From contig NZ_LS483370.1 in NCBI RefSeq assembly GCF_900475285.1, forward strand, positions 2,370,001 through 2,434,000: 64,000 nucleotides of DNA, read 5' to 3'. Both the position numbers and the translations under genes were made by a program. Each line of letters begins with the position of its first letter. The first letter of the stretch is position 1. Positions 8,956 through 17,251 of the stretch are shown here, one piece after another. Origin of the DNA: Pseudomonas taetrolens (GTDB taxonomy: Bacteria; Pseudomonadota; Gammaproteobacteria; Pseudomonadales; Pseudomonadaceae). Under the pieces are notes generated by a model. It saw only the letters and a program-made list of their open reading frames with translations. It was not told where the DNA came from and ran no database searches.

Positions 8956-10026
8956 ATGAAAACACTGGCCAAAACCCCCGTCACCATCGTTACCGGTTTT
9001 CTCGGTTCGGGCAAAACTACCTTGCTGCGTCATATCCTCGATAACGCACAGGGCCGTCGCATTGCGATCATCGTCAATGAATTCGGCGAGCTGGGTATCG
9101 ATGGCGAAATCCTCAAGCAATGCGCCATCGGTTGCACGGAAGAAGAAGCCAACGGTCGTGTCTACGAGCTGGCCAATGGCTGCTTGTGCTGCACCGTGCA
9201 GGAAGAGTTCTTTCCGGTAATGCGCGAGCTGGTGGCGCGCCGTGGCGATATCGATCATATCCTGATCGAAACTTCGGGCCTGGCCTTGCCCAAGCCGTTG
9301 GTTCAAGCCTTCCAGTGGCCGGAAATTCGCAGCGCCTGCACGGTGGATGCGGTGATCACCGTGGTCGACAGCCCGGCCGTTGCTGCCGGGACGTTCGCCG
9401 CGTTCCCGGATCAGGTCGATGCCCAGCGCAAGCTCGATCCCAACCTGGACCACGAATCGCCGCTGCATGAGCTGTTCGCTGACCAACTGGCCAGCGCCGA
9501 CCTGGTGATTCTGAACAAAACCGACCTGATCAGCCCGGCCGACCTGGAAAAGGTTCGTGCTGAAGTCGCTGAAGAGCTGCCGCCAGCCGTGAAAGTTATC
9601 GAAGCCAGCAGCGGACGGCTGCCGCTGGACGTGCTGCTGGGCCTGGATGCCGGTTCGGAAGACCATATCGACGCCCGCCACAGTCACCACGACCATCACC
9701 ACGATGGCGATGATGACCACGACGATCACGATCACGATGCGTTCGACTCGATTTCCATCGAACTGCCGCAGGCTGAAGAGCGCGCACTGATGCAGGCCCT
9801 GAGCCAATTGGTGGTCGCCCACGGCATTCTGCGGGTCAAAGGCTTTGCCGCCATTCCGGGCAAGTCGATGCGCTTGCTGATCCAGGGGGTGGGCACGCGT
9901 TTTGACAAGCACTTTGACCGCGCCTGGGCGCCAGACGAGCCGCGTACCACCAAACTGGTGCTGATCGGTCAAGACCTGGACGCGGCGTTGCTTGAGTCCA
10001 CCTTGCGCACAGCGTTGAGTGCTTAA
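8956..10026 (+). CDS. cobW: CobW-type G3E GTPase (cobalt chaperone)
   Basis: This P-loop GTPase of the COG0523/G3E family is thought to supply cobalt to the CobN chelatase. The P-loop GFLGSGKT is at residues 14-21, the metal motif CLCC at 76-79 and the guanine-specificity motif NKTD at 187-190. A His/Asp-rich stretch spans roughly 237-262, and a CobW C-terminal domain follows. Length is 356 residues. It lies directly after a cobalamin riboswitch and 3 bases before cobN, so the two are cotranscribed. The His/Asp tract probably buffers metal ions; that it is cobalt rests on the riboswitch and cobN context. Confidence 0.93.
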   Translation: MKTLAKTPVTIVTGFLGSGKTTLLRHILDNAQGRRIAIIVNEFGELGIDGEILKQCAIGCTEEEANGRVYELANGCLCCTVQEEFFPVMRELVARRGDIDHILIETSGLALPKPLVQAFQWPEIRSACTVDAVITVVDSPAVAAGTFAAFPDQVDAQRKLDPNLDHESPLHELFADQLASADLVILNKTDLISPADLEKVRAEVAEELPPAVKVIEASSGRLPLDVLLGLDAGSEDHIDARHSHHDHHHDGDDDHDDHDHDAFDSISIELPQAEERALMQALSQLVVAHGILRVKGFAAIPGKSMRLLIQGVGTRFDKHFDRAWAPDEPRTTKLVLIGQDLDAALLESTLRTALSA

Positions 10027-10029
10027 ACC

Positions 10030-13000
10030 ATGCATTTGCTCAGGACCCAGCCCGGTGGCTTTGTAGCGGACGACAATATTGCCGACCTCGGCCAGACCCC
10101 CGCCGAGCTGGTGATCCTGTGCAGCGGTGATTCAAGCCTGGCACTGCTCGCAGACGCTGCGCAGCAGTTGCCTGAAGATTATCCAAGCCTGCGTCTGGCC
10201 AACCCGATGCAGGTGCAAAACCATGGCTCGGTCGACTTGTATGTCGATGAGGTGCTGCAGCACGCCAAAGTGATTGTGCTGTCGTTGCATGGCGGTATTG
10301 GCTACTGGCGTTACGGCATCGAACGGTTGGTGCAGTTGGCCGAGCGCGGAGTGACGCTGATCCTGGTGCCGGGCGACGATCGTCCCGACCCGGAGCTCAG
10401 CGCCCTGAGTACGGTGCCGGCCGAGCACGCCGAGCGGCTCTGGCACTTTTTACGCCAGGGCGGACGACACAACGCGCTGCAACTCTATCGGTGCCTGGCC
10501 AGCCAATGGCTGGGCCGGGATTATCCGTGGGAGGAGCCGCGCACGTTGCCGCGTACGGCGATTTATCATCCGGTACACACCAGCCCTGGGCTCCAGGACT
10601 GGCAGGCCGACTGGCACGCCGGGCAACCCGTGGCAGCACTGCTGTTTTATCGCTCGCACTTGCAAGCAGCCAACACCGCTTTTGTCGATGTGTTTTGCCA
10701 GCGTTTACTGGCAGCCGGGCTCAATCCCTTGCCGATTGCCGTGGCCAGCCTGAAAGAACCGGGTTGTCTGAACATGGTTCAGGATGTGCTCGACGAGGTC
10801 GAGGCCGGGGTGATTCTGAACACCACCGGGTTTGCCCAGTCGAGCCCCGAAGCGCCGCATCTTCGACCGTTTCGACGCAATATCCCGGTGATCCAGGCGA
10901 TCTGCGCCCAGGACAATCAGCCCGGCTGGGAAGCCAGCGAGCAGGGCCTGGGGCCCCGTGACCTGGCCATGCACATTGCCTTGCCCGAGCTGGATGGCCG
11001 GATCATCAGCCGCCCGATCAGCTTCAAGGACCTGGCATGGCGCAGCGAACGCAGCCAGTCGGATGTGGTGTGCTACCGCGCCCACCCCGAACGCATGGAC
11101 TTTGTCGCTGAGCTGGCACACCGCTGGATCGAGCTGGCCCGCCTCCCGAACCCGCAAAAGCGCATCGCCCTGATTCTGGCCAACTACCCGACCCGCGATG
11201 GTCGAATTGGCAATGGCGTGGGACTCGACACCCCGGCAGCCGCGCTGAATATCCTGCGGGCCTTGCAGGCGGAGGGTTATCCGCTGGACGCGGAGTTGCC
11301 CGAAACCGGCACGGCGCTGATTCAAGCCTTGTTGGGCGGCGTCAGTAATGACCTGGATACCCTGGATCTGCGGCCTTGCCAGCAAAGCCTGGCCCTGGAT
11401 GACTACTGGGCGATGTTTCAGCGCTTGCCCGAAGTCAATCGCCAGGCGGTGCTTGAGCGCTGGGGCGGACCGGAAAACGATCCGATGTTCCGCAATGGTC
11501 GCCTGATGATCGCCGGTTTGCGCTTTGGCCTGACCTTTGTCGGCATTCAGCCGGCCCGCGGCTATCAGGTCGATGCCAGCGCGGTGTACCACGACCCGGA
11601 CCTCGTGCCGCCACACGCCTATCTGGCGTTCTACTTCTGGCTGCGCAACACCTATGGCGCCCACGCCGTGGTGCACGTCGGCAAGCACGGCAATCTGGAA
11701 TGGCTGCCCGGCAAGGGCGTCGGGCTGTCGGAGCATTGCTGGCCTGACGCCATTCTCGGCCCGATGCCCAACGTGTATCCGTTTATCGTCAACGATCCGG
11801 GCGAGGGCGCTCAGGCCAAACGCCGCACACAGGCGGTGATCATCGACCATTTGATGCCACCGCTGACCCGTGCCGAAACCTATGGCCCGCTGCGCGATCT
11901 GGAGTTGCTGGCCGACGAATATTACGAAGCGCAATTGCTTGATCCGCGTCGAGCGCAGGAGCTGCAACGGGACATTCTCAAACTGGTGCGCGAAACCCGT
12001 ATCGACCGTGAGTTGCAGTTGGATGAGTCGCTGGGCAGTGACGCAGATGCAGCCATTTGGCTGCCTCGCCTGGACACTTACTTGTGCGACCTCAAAGAGT
12101 CGCAAATCCGCGACGGCCTGCATATTTTCGGCGAATCGCCAGCCGGGCGCTTGCGCATCGATACGTTGCAGGCCTTGTTGCGAATTCCCCGTGGCGACGG
12201 GCGCGGCGCCCAATCGAGTGTCTTGCGGGCGCTGGCCAACGCGTTCGAGCTGTGTTTCGACCCGCTGGACTGTGCGCTGGCCGAGCCTTGGACGGCGCAC
12301 CAGCCCCGTGAACTGCAGCGGCTCAACGACGAAGTGTGGCGCACCGCCGGCGATACCCGTGAACGCCTGGAGTTGTATGCCGCACAGCTGATTGAACAGG
12401 CCCTGAACGGAACGCTGTGTTTGCCCGAGAGCGAACAATGGGCCGATGTGCGGGCCATTTTTGCCGAACTGCTGGCCGGTGTGGCACCGCGACTGGATGC
12501 TTGCGGCCCGGCTGAAATGCAAGGTTTGCTGGATGCCCTGAGCGGGCGGTTTGTACCTGCCGGGCCCAGCGGTGCGCCGAGTCGCGGGCGGCTTGACGTA
12601 CTGCCGACCGGGCGCAATTTCTTCTCGGTAGATGTGCGCAACCTGCCCACCACCACTGCCTGGCGCATCGGTTTTCAGTCGGCCACCCTGATCCTTGAGC
12701 GGCACTTGCAAGATCACGGCGAGCATTTGCTTCAGCTGGGCTTGTCGGTGTGGGGAACCGCAACCATGCGCACCGGCGGCGATGATATCGCGCAGGCCAT
12801 GGCGCTGATGGGCGTGCGCCCGGTGTGGGCCACGGGCAGTCAGCGGGTGGATGACTTCGAAATCCTTCCGGTCAGCCTGCTGGATCGCCCTCGGGTTGAC
12901 GTCACGCTACGGGTTTCGGGGTTCTTCCGCGATGCCTTTGCCAACCTGATCCGCCTGTTTGATGCGGCGGTACAGGCCGTGGCAGCGCTGGATGAACCGG

Positions 13001-13800
13001 ACGAACTGAATCCACTGGCCGCCAAGGTACGCAGTGAGCGCGAGCAACTGGAACGTGAAGGGCTGACACCCGAGGCCGCGGCGCGGCAGGCGGGTTGGCG
13101 TGTGTTCGGGGCCAAACCCGGCGCCTATGGCGCAGGCGTGCAAGGCGCGATTGACGGGCGTTTGTGGGAAAGCCGTGATGATCTGGCCGAGGTGTACCTC
13201 AACTGGGGCGGTTATGCCTATGGCGCTGCCGATGAAGGCACCGCGGCCCGTGGCCAGTTCGCCCGGCGCTTGAGCCAGGTGCAGGCGGTGGTGCAGAACC
13301 AGGACAACCGCGAACACGATGTGCTCGACTCCAATGATTACTATCAATTCCAGGGTGGCATGCTGGCGGCTGTCGAAAGCCTCAGTGGCCAGCAAGCCGC
13401 AAGCTATCATGGTGACCATAGCCAGCCGGACCTGCCGAAAATCCGTACGCTCAAGGAAGAACTGAACCGGGTCATACGCTCCCGGGCAGCCAATCCGAAG
13501 TGGATCGAAGGGGTCAAGCGCCATGGTTATAAAGGCGCGTTCGAAATGGCCGCGACCCTCGACAACCTGTTCGCGTTCGATGCGACCACCCAGTTGATCG
13601 ACGACCATCAATACGCCTTGCTGGCTGATGCCTATGTGCTGGATCCGGACACCCGCGAGTTTGTCCGCGAGCATAACCCGCATGCCCTGCGCGACATGAC
13701 CGAACGCCTGCTTGAAGCTCAGCAGCGCGGGTTGTGGAGCGAGCCGGGCGAATACCGCGAAGCGCTGGAAAACCTGCTGCTGGACATAGAAGAAGAGTGA
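10030..13800 (+). CDS. cobN: Aerobic cobaltochelatase large subunit CobN
   Basis: This is the large subunit of the ATP-dependent chelatase that inserts cobalt into hydrogenobyrinate a,c-diamide. At 1256 residues it matches CobN (about 1,270) and the related ChlH/BchH. The conserved segment VVHVGKHGNLEWLPGKG is at about 546-562, and the C-terminal half holds IPVIQAICAQDNQ-type and GGDDIAQAM-type family blocks. It is preceded by cobW at 3 bases and followed 47 bases later by the AAA-type subunit gene. No separate cobS or cobT is present. The adjacent ChlI/ChlD-like subunits probably form its motor, a hybrid chelatase arrangement known in other cobalamin producers. Confidence 0.95.
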   Translation: MHLLRTQPGGFVADDNIADLGQTPAELVILCSGDSSLALLADAAQQLPEDYPSLRLANPMQVQNHGSVDLYVDEVLQHAKVIVLSLHGGIGYWRYGIERLVQLAERGVTLILVPGDDRPDPELSALSTVPAEHAERLWHFLRQGGRHNALQLYRCLASQWLGRDYPWEEPRTLPRTAIYHPVHTSPGLQDWQADWHAGQPVAALLFYRSHLQAANTAFVDVFCQRLLAAGLNPLPIAVASLKEPGCLNMVQDVLDEVEAGVILNTTGFAQSSPEAPHLRPFRRNIPVIQAICAQDNQPGWEASEQGLGPRDLAMHIALPELDGRIISRPISFKDLAWRSERSQSDVVCYRAHPERMDFVAELAHRWIELARLPNPQKRIALILANYPTRDGRIGNGVGLDTPAAALNILRALQAEGYPLDAELPETGTALIQALLGGVSNDLDTLDLRPCQQSLALDDYWAMFQRLPEVNRQAVLERWGGPENDPMFRNGRLMIAGLRFGLTFVGIQPARGYQVDASAVYHDPDLVPPHAYLAFYFWLRNTYGAHAVVHVGKHGNLEWLPGKGVGLSEHCWPDAILGPMPNVYPFIVNDPGEGAQAKRRTQAVIIDHLMPPLTRAETYGPLRDLELLADEYYEAQLLDPRRAQELQRDILKLVRETRIDRELQLDESLGSDADAAIWLPRLDTYLCDLKESQIRDGLHIFGESPAGRLRIDTLQALLRIPRGDGRGAQSSVLRALANAFELCFDPLDCALAEPWTAHQPRELQRLNDEVWRTAGDTRERLELYAAQLIEQALNGTLCLPESEQWADVRAIFAELLAGVAPRLDACGPAEMQGLLDALSGRFVPAGPSGAPSRGRLDVLPTGRNFFSVDVRNLPTTTAWRIGFQSATLILERHLQDHGEHLLQLGLSVWGTATMRTGGDDIAQAMALMGVRPVWATGSQRVDDFEILPVSLLDRPRVDVTLRVSGFFRDAFANLIRLFDAAVQAVAALDEPDELNPLAAKVRSEREQLEREGLTPEAAARQAGWRVFGAKPGAYGAGVQGAIDGRLWESRDDLAEVYLNWGGYAYGAADEGTAARGQFARRLSQVQAVVQNQDNREHDVLDSNDYYQFQGGMLAAVESLSGQQAASYHGDHSQPDLPKIRTLKEELNRVIRSRAANPKWIEGVKRHGYKGAFEMAATLDNLFAFDATTQLIDDHQYALLADAYVLDPDTREFVREHNPHALRDMTERLLEAQQRGLWSEPGEYREALENLLLDIEEE

Positions 13801-13847
13801 CGGGCTTTTTGAAGTGATCAACATTCTGCCATTTGGAACCCTAAAAC

Positions 13848-14849
13848 ATGACTGACACCCCGCATTTCCCGTTATCGGCGGTGGTCGGCGCGCACGCGTT
13901 GAAGCTGGCGCTGTACCTGACGGCGATCGACCCGAAAATTGGCGGTGTGCTCATCGAAGGCCCGCGCGGCATGGCCAAGTCGACCCTGGCCCGTGGCCTG
14001 GCGGATCTGCTTGCCAGTGGCCAGTTCGTCACCTTGCCGCTGGGCGCCACCGAAGAGCGACTGCTGGGCACACTGGATCTCGACGCGGCGCTGGGGCAGG
14101 GCAAGGCTCAGTTCTCGCCGGGGGTACTGGCCAAAGCCGATGGCGGCGTGCTGTATGTCGATGAAGTGAACCTGCTGGCGGACCATTTGGTAGACGTGCT
14201 GCTGGATGTGGCCGCCAGCGGCACCAACGTGGTTGAGCGCGATGGTATCTCCCATCGGCATGCCGCACGCTTTGTGCTGATTGGCACGATGAACCCTGAA
14301 GAAGGGGAGTTGCGCCCACAACTGCTCGACCGTTTTGGCCTGAATGTGGCCATGAGCGGGCAGCCGCTACCGGCCGAGCGCAGCGACATCATTCGTCGGC
14401 GACTGGATTTTGATGCCGATCCCCAGGGGTTTTGTGCCCGCTGGGCAGATGAGCAGGACCGCTTGCGACAACGTTGCCAACGGGCCCGCGAGTTATTGCC
14501 CCAGATTGCGCTGGATGACGTCTCATTGGCCGCCATCAGCGAACGCTGTTTTGCGGCCGCCGTCGACGGCATGCGCGCTGACCTTGTGTGGCTGCGGGCG
14601 GCGCGAGCCCATGCAGCATGGCGCGGGGTGCAGGCAATCAGTGCGGAAGATATCGAGGCTGTGGCCGAATTTGCCCTGCGTCACCGACGCCGTGAACAGT
14701 CGGCGCAAGCCCCAACGCCGGATCAGCCGCAAGCGCCATCCGGCTCGGCTTCGTCCGGTGCCGGGCAAGGTCAATGGGGCGAAATGCCCGCACAACCTCA
14801 GGCCACGGGCGAGCGACGGGAAGTGCCGAGCTGGCCAAAAAAGCCTTAG
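13848..14849 (+). CDS. chlI: ChlI-like AAA+ chelatase subunit (zero-frame product)
   Basis: This AAA+ ATPase of the magnesium-chelatase I family, 333 residues, probably drives cobalt insertion by CobN. Walker A GPRGMAKS is at 38-45, Walker B VLYVDEVN at 101-108, sensor 1 LIGTMNPEEGELRPQLLDRFG at about 144-164, and the helical lid domain follows to about 280. The last 50 residues are a Pro/Gln/Ser-rich linker of the kind that joins the AAA and VWA parts of ChlD proteins. The frame ends at TAG (14847-14849), two codons after an A AAA AAG heptamer. The stop may therefore be bypassed by a -1 shift into the VWA frame, giving a fused protein of about 552 residues. Confidence 0.9.
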   Translation: MTDTPHFPLSAVVGAHALKLALYLTAIDPKIGGVLIEGPRGMAKSTLARGLADLLASGQFVTLPLGATEERLLGTLDLDAALGQGKAQFSPGVLAKADGGVLYVDEVNLLADHLVDVLLDVAASGTNVVERDGISHRHAARFVLIGTMNPEEGELRPQLLDRFGLNVAMSGQPLPAERSDIIRRRLDFDADPQGFCARWADEQDRLRQRCQRARELLPQIALDDVSLAAISERCFAAAVDGMRADLVWLRAARAHAAWRGVQAISAEDIEAVAEFALRHRRREQSAQAPTPDQPQAPSGSASSGAGQGQWGEMPAQPQATGERREVPSWPKKP

Positions 14850-15505
14850 GCATTCGCCCCCGATCGGCCGAGGGGGCGGATGCCAAACCCGAGGCAGGCC
14901 CGCTCAGCCATGGCAAACAGGGCGCCAGTCGCCCGGCCGGTCGGGGTGCAGTGGACTGGGTGGCGACCTTGTTGCGCGGGCGGCCCCGCGAGCGCAAAGA
15001 CCTGGCGTTCAAAACCCGACAGCGGACGGCTCAGGAGTTGTGGATGGTGGTGGTGGACGCTTCGGCTTCAACTCGCCGCCATCAGGCACTGGGTGATGCC
15101 AAGGGATTGCTGGCACAGCTGTTCGAGGATGCTTACCGGCAGCGTGCACGTGTGGCGGTCATGACCGCCAGTGGCAACGCGCCGGAATGGCACGTCAGCG
15201 GGAGCAAGGTGTCCACGGCGTTGAATGACTGGCTGGCAACACTGGGCGCCGGTGGCGGCACGCCGCTGCTGCAGGCGCTGGAAGAGATGGCAGGGTGGTT
15301 GAGCGCGCGTCGCCAGCGCTTTCCAGATGAGCAGCAACGCTTGCTGGTACTGACCGATGGCCGCCTGAAAGCATGGGGGATATTGCCGCAGGTTGAATGC
15401 CCCAGCGTACTGATCGACATCGAGCGCGGCCCGATACGCCTTGGCCGGGCGCGGCAACTGGCGGCAGAACTGAATGCCGATTATCGGCACATCGATGGGG
15501 CGTGA
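14774..15505 (+). CDS. chlD: VWA domain of ChlD-like chelatase subunit (-1 frame)
   Basis: This is the -1 frame relative to the chlI-like gene, overlapping its last 76 bases. It encodes a basic linker and a von Willebrand A domain. The MIDAS motif is DASAS (95-99 counted from the ATG at 14774), with GGGTPL and VLTDGR further on. In ChlD/BchD the AAA domain, a proline-rich linker and a VWA domain form one protein, and here the same order is split by a single frame change. I expect the real product to start at 13848 and enter this frame at 14843 by frameshifting. Independent initiation at the ATG of 14774 is possible but has only a weak ribosome site. No MIDAS residue appears lost. Confidence 0.82.
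   Translation: MGRNARTTSGHGRATGSAELAKKALGIRPRSAEGADAKPEAGPLSHGKQGASRPAGRGAVDWVATLLRGRPRERKDLAFKTRQRTAQELWMVVVDASASTRRHQALGDAKGLLAQLFEDAYRQRARVAVMTASGNAPEWHVSGSKVSTALNDWLATLGAGGGTPLLQALEEMAGWLSARRQRFPDEQQRLLVLTDGRLKAWGILPQVECPSVLIDIERGPIRLGRARQLAAELNADYRHIDGA
14837..14884 (+). other. Programmed -1 ribosomal frameshift signal
   Basis: The heptamer A AAA AAG spans 14837-14843 in exact zero-frame phase (codons AAA 14838-14840 and AAG 14841-14843). The zero-frame stop is at 14847. After a 5-base spacer, a stem pairs 14849-14861 with 14872-14884: 13 pairs, 12 Watson-Crick plus one T-G, with seven consecutive G/C pairs and a 10-base loop. Slippage by -1 gives Lys-Lys-Ala-Leu-Gly and continues into the VWA frame. 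Heptamer, spacing and stem are those of well-characterised bacterial -1 sites such as dnaX. Confidence 0.85.
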
Positions 15506-15526
15506 TACGGCTGGAGCAAGGGCTGG

Positions 15527-15571
15527 CTGCGATCTTTTGCGGCGATTGCCGGGCGCATCAAAAGATCGCAG
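15527..15571. repeat. REP-like perfect inverted repeat
   Basis: CTGCGATCTTTTG (15527-15539) and CAAAAGATCGCAG (15559-15571) are perfect 13-base arms around a 19-base loop, between the chlD stop and the next, converging gene. Palindromes with this GCGATCTTTTG core are common between Pseudomonas genes. It may also end transcription, but no T-run follows. Confidence 0.65.
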
Positions 15572-15603
15572 TCATCGCGTCGAGGTGTTTACCCCAACGG
15601 ACT

Positions 15604-15870
15604 TCAGGCTGGCATGACCCAAGGCTGCAGGGCGTAGCCTTCGCGGCTCAACTCGGCGCGGGCCTGGGCCAGCAGGTTTTCCAGTTGGGCGGCATCAGCG
15701 CAGACGCTGCGCGGGATCTGTTTGTGGCCAATAGGCGTGCTGGTGCGGTCAATGACCGTCAGGCTCAACTCGCCGTGACCGTCCTGGGCTGCCCAGGCAA
15801 CGCACTGGAAGGGTTCAAAAGCGTGGCCGGCAATCAAAAGTGCTTCGTTGAAACGGAGCGGGGCGTTCAT
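15604..15870 (-). CDS. Conserved hypothetical small protein
   Basis: This is an 88-residue soluble protein beginning MNAPLRFNEALLIAGHAFEP. I recognise no domain, signal peptide or membrane segment. A TTG at 15885 would add five residues, but the ATG at 15870 has a GAGA-type ribosome site and is preferred. Base composition resembles the neighbours and the frame is clean, so it is probably a real gene. It converges with chlD across the palindrome at 15527-15571. The 170 bases upstream (15871-16041) are AT-rich and probably hold its promoter. Function unknown. Confidence 0.6.
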   Translation of the reverse strand: MNAPLRFNEALLIAGHAFEPFQCVAWAAQDGHGELSLTVIDRTSTPIGHKQIPRSVCADAAQLENLLAQARAELSREGYALQPWVMPA

Positions 15871-16041
15871 AAGGTCGTCTCTCAAATATGCCCATCAAGT
15901 GATTAACCGTCGGCTGGGCTTACCGTTCGGTTGGTTACTTGTACTGATGACTTCAGACCCGCTCCAGGTCACACATACTGAGAAAATTTTTAAAGATTTT
16001 TTTATGGACCTGATCCAGATCAACTTTAAAAGGTGCTGCAA

Positions 16042-16566
16042 TCAGCGCCCGAGCAGATGCTCGACTGCGGCAAAGGCCTGTTGCTGACGTGCTTGCCAGT
16101 CGCCCGTGATCACTTGCGTGGGCTGGTGATGCTGTTCAAGCCATTGCCGGCTGGCGCTGAAAAAAGCCTGACGCTCGCTCAGCGAGGGCTGGCAGCGCTG
16201 ACCGTCCGGCGTCCATTCGACATTGTCGGGCGACAACAGCAGGTGCAAGTCGTAATGGCGGCGCAACAGCTCAGCCTCAAGCCAGTCAGGGCAATCACCG
16301 AACAGGGTTTGACTCCAGAGCATGTTGCTCAATAAATGGGTGTCCAGAATCAGCAATTCCGGCTGCAGGGCGCGGGCGGCATCTTCCTGGGCCAATTGCC
16401 CGCGAGCGATCTGCGGAATGTCGGCCAGACAGGTGTCGCGAGGGTTCTGTTCGATGAAATGACGCACATATTCACCCACCAGAATCCCGCCAAACTGCTG
16501 CTGCAATTGAGCCGACAACCAGCTCTTGCCACTCGACTCTGGCCCGGCCAGTACGACTACTTTCAT
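16042..16566 (-). CDS. NadR-type AAA ATPase / nicotinamide riboside kinase
   Basis: This 174-residue P-loop protein matches the kinase domain of NadR and probably phosphorylates nicotinamide riboside to NMN. The P-loop GPESSGKS is at 8-15, and the later motifs GEYVRHFIEQ and LLILDTHLLS fit the substrate-binding and Walker B positions. Unlike enterobacterial NadR there is no N-terminal helix-turn-helix or adenylyltransferase domain; it is kinase only. The start overlaps the pnuC stop by four bases (ATGA), so the transporter and the kinase that traps its substrate are translationally coupled. This context is the best support for the assignment. Confidence 0.82.
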   Translation of the reverse strand: MKVVVLAGPESSGKSWLSAQLQQQFGGILVGEYVRHFIEQNPRDTCLADIPQIARGQLAQEDAARALQPELLILDTHLLSNMLWSQTLFGDCPDWLEAELLRRHYDLHLLLSPDNVEWTPDGQRCQPSLSERQAFFSASRQWLEQHHQPTQVITGDWQARQQQAFAAVEHLLGR

Positions 16567-17126
16567 GTGCGCAGCGCCGGATCGGCCCGCCAGTCACGCC
16601 AGCCTTGAATCGCAATCACGGTGAACAGGGCGTACAAACCGGCGGTCAGGTACAAGCCCTTGTAGACGAACAAACCGACGAAAATCACATCGACGACAAA
16701 CCACAAGGCCCAGCACTGCAACCGTTTTTGTGCCATCCACCACTGAGCAACAAGGCTGAAGCCGGTCAGGGCGGCATCGAGCCACGGCTGTGCCGCGTCG
16801 GTCCAGTGCGCCATGAGCGCGCCGAGCACTACGCTGCCGACCGCGCCGTAAGCCAGGCCGGTGCTGATTTCGTGAGGGGTGAGCGATGTTACCTGACGTC
16901 CTTCATGCAAGGCCCCGGCGCGGGTCCACTGCCACCAGCCATAGATTTGCAGTACGGCGTATACCCCTTGCAGCAGCATGTCGGAGTACAGCTTCACCTC
17001 GAAGAATATCCAGCTATACAGCAACACCATCACCAACCCGATAGGCCAGCACCAGGGGTTTTGTTTGACTGTCAACCAGACGGCGATCACGCCGAGTGCG
17101 GCGGCGAACAGCTCAAGCCCTGACAT
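16563..17126 (-). CDS. pnuC: Nicotinamide riboside transporter PnuC
   Basis: This inner-membrane facilitator of vitamin uptake in the PnuC family has 187 residues and about seven hydrophobic segments. The tryptophan-rich motif YGWWQWTRAG lies in the middle and VDVIFVGLFVYKGLY near the C-terminus. PnuC-family members carry nicotinamide riboside, thiamine (PnuT) or riboflavin. The overlapping NadR-like kinase points to nicotinamide riboside. I looked for a TPP riboswitch in the 125 bases upstream and saw none of its core elements, which also argues against a thiamine transporter. Confidence 0.88.
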   Translation of the reverse strand: MSGLELFAAALGVIAVWLTVKQNPWCWPIGLVMVLLYSWIFFEVKLYSDMLLQGVYAVLQIYGWWQWTRAGALHEGRQVTSLTPHEISTGLAYGAVGSVVLGALMAHWTDAAQPWLDAALTGFSLVAQWWMAQKRLQCWALWFVVDVIFVGLFVYKGLYLTAGLYALFTVIAIQGWRDWRADPALRT

Positions 17127-17251
17127 TGGGATTCCTTGGAAAGGTGAAAGGGCCGGGATTGTAACCGCAGCCGTGAGCAGCAGCTACCCAAGCATGCCCT
17201 GCGCAGGTTTGGCGGGTGCCAGGGTGTTCACAACGGACAGGATCAAGCCTC

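Noticed and set aside
9675..9745. Apparent short repeat in cobW
   Set aside because: It is the codon repetition of the His/Asp-rich metal-binding tract, not a DNA repeat element.
8596..10035. Minus-strand frame of 479 codons opposite cobW
   Set aside because: Shadow of cobW and the riboswitch; its Val/Ile run is the complement of the His/Asp-rich tract.
10705..12726. Minus-strand frame of 673 codons opposite cobN
   Set aside because: Gln/Arg/Gly-rich, domain-free translation typical of an antisense shadow in high-GC coding DNA; cobN is complete on the other strand.
13848..15505. chlI/VWA overlap as a plain frameshift mutation
   Set aside because: A random mutation would not be expected to coincide with an in-phase A AAA AAG, the right spacer and a 13-pair stem; both frames also look intact and constrained.
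17127..17251. Possible TPP riboswitch before pnuC
   Set aside because: The conserved THI-box elements are not present in the leader; only isolated short matches were seen.
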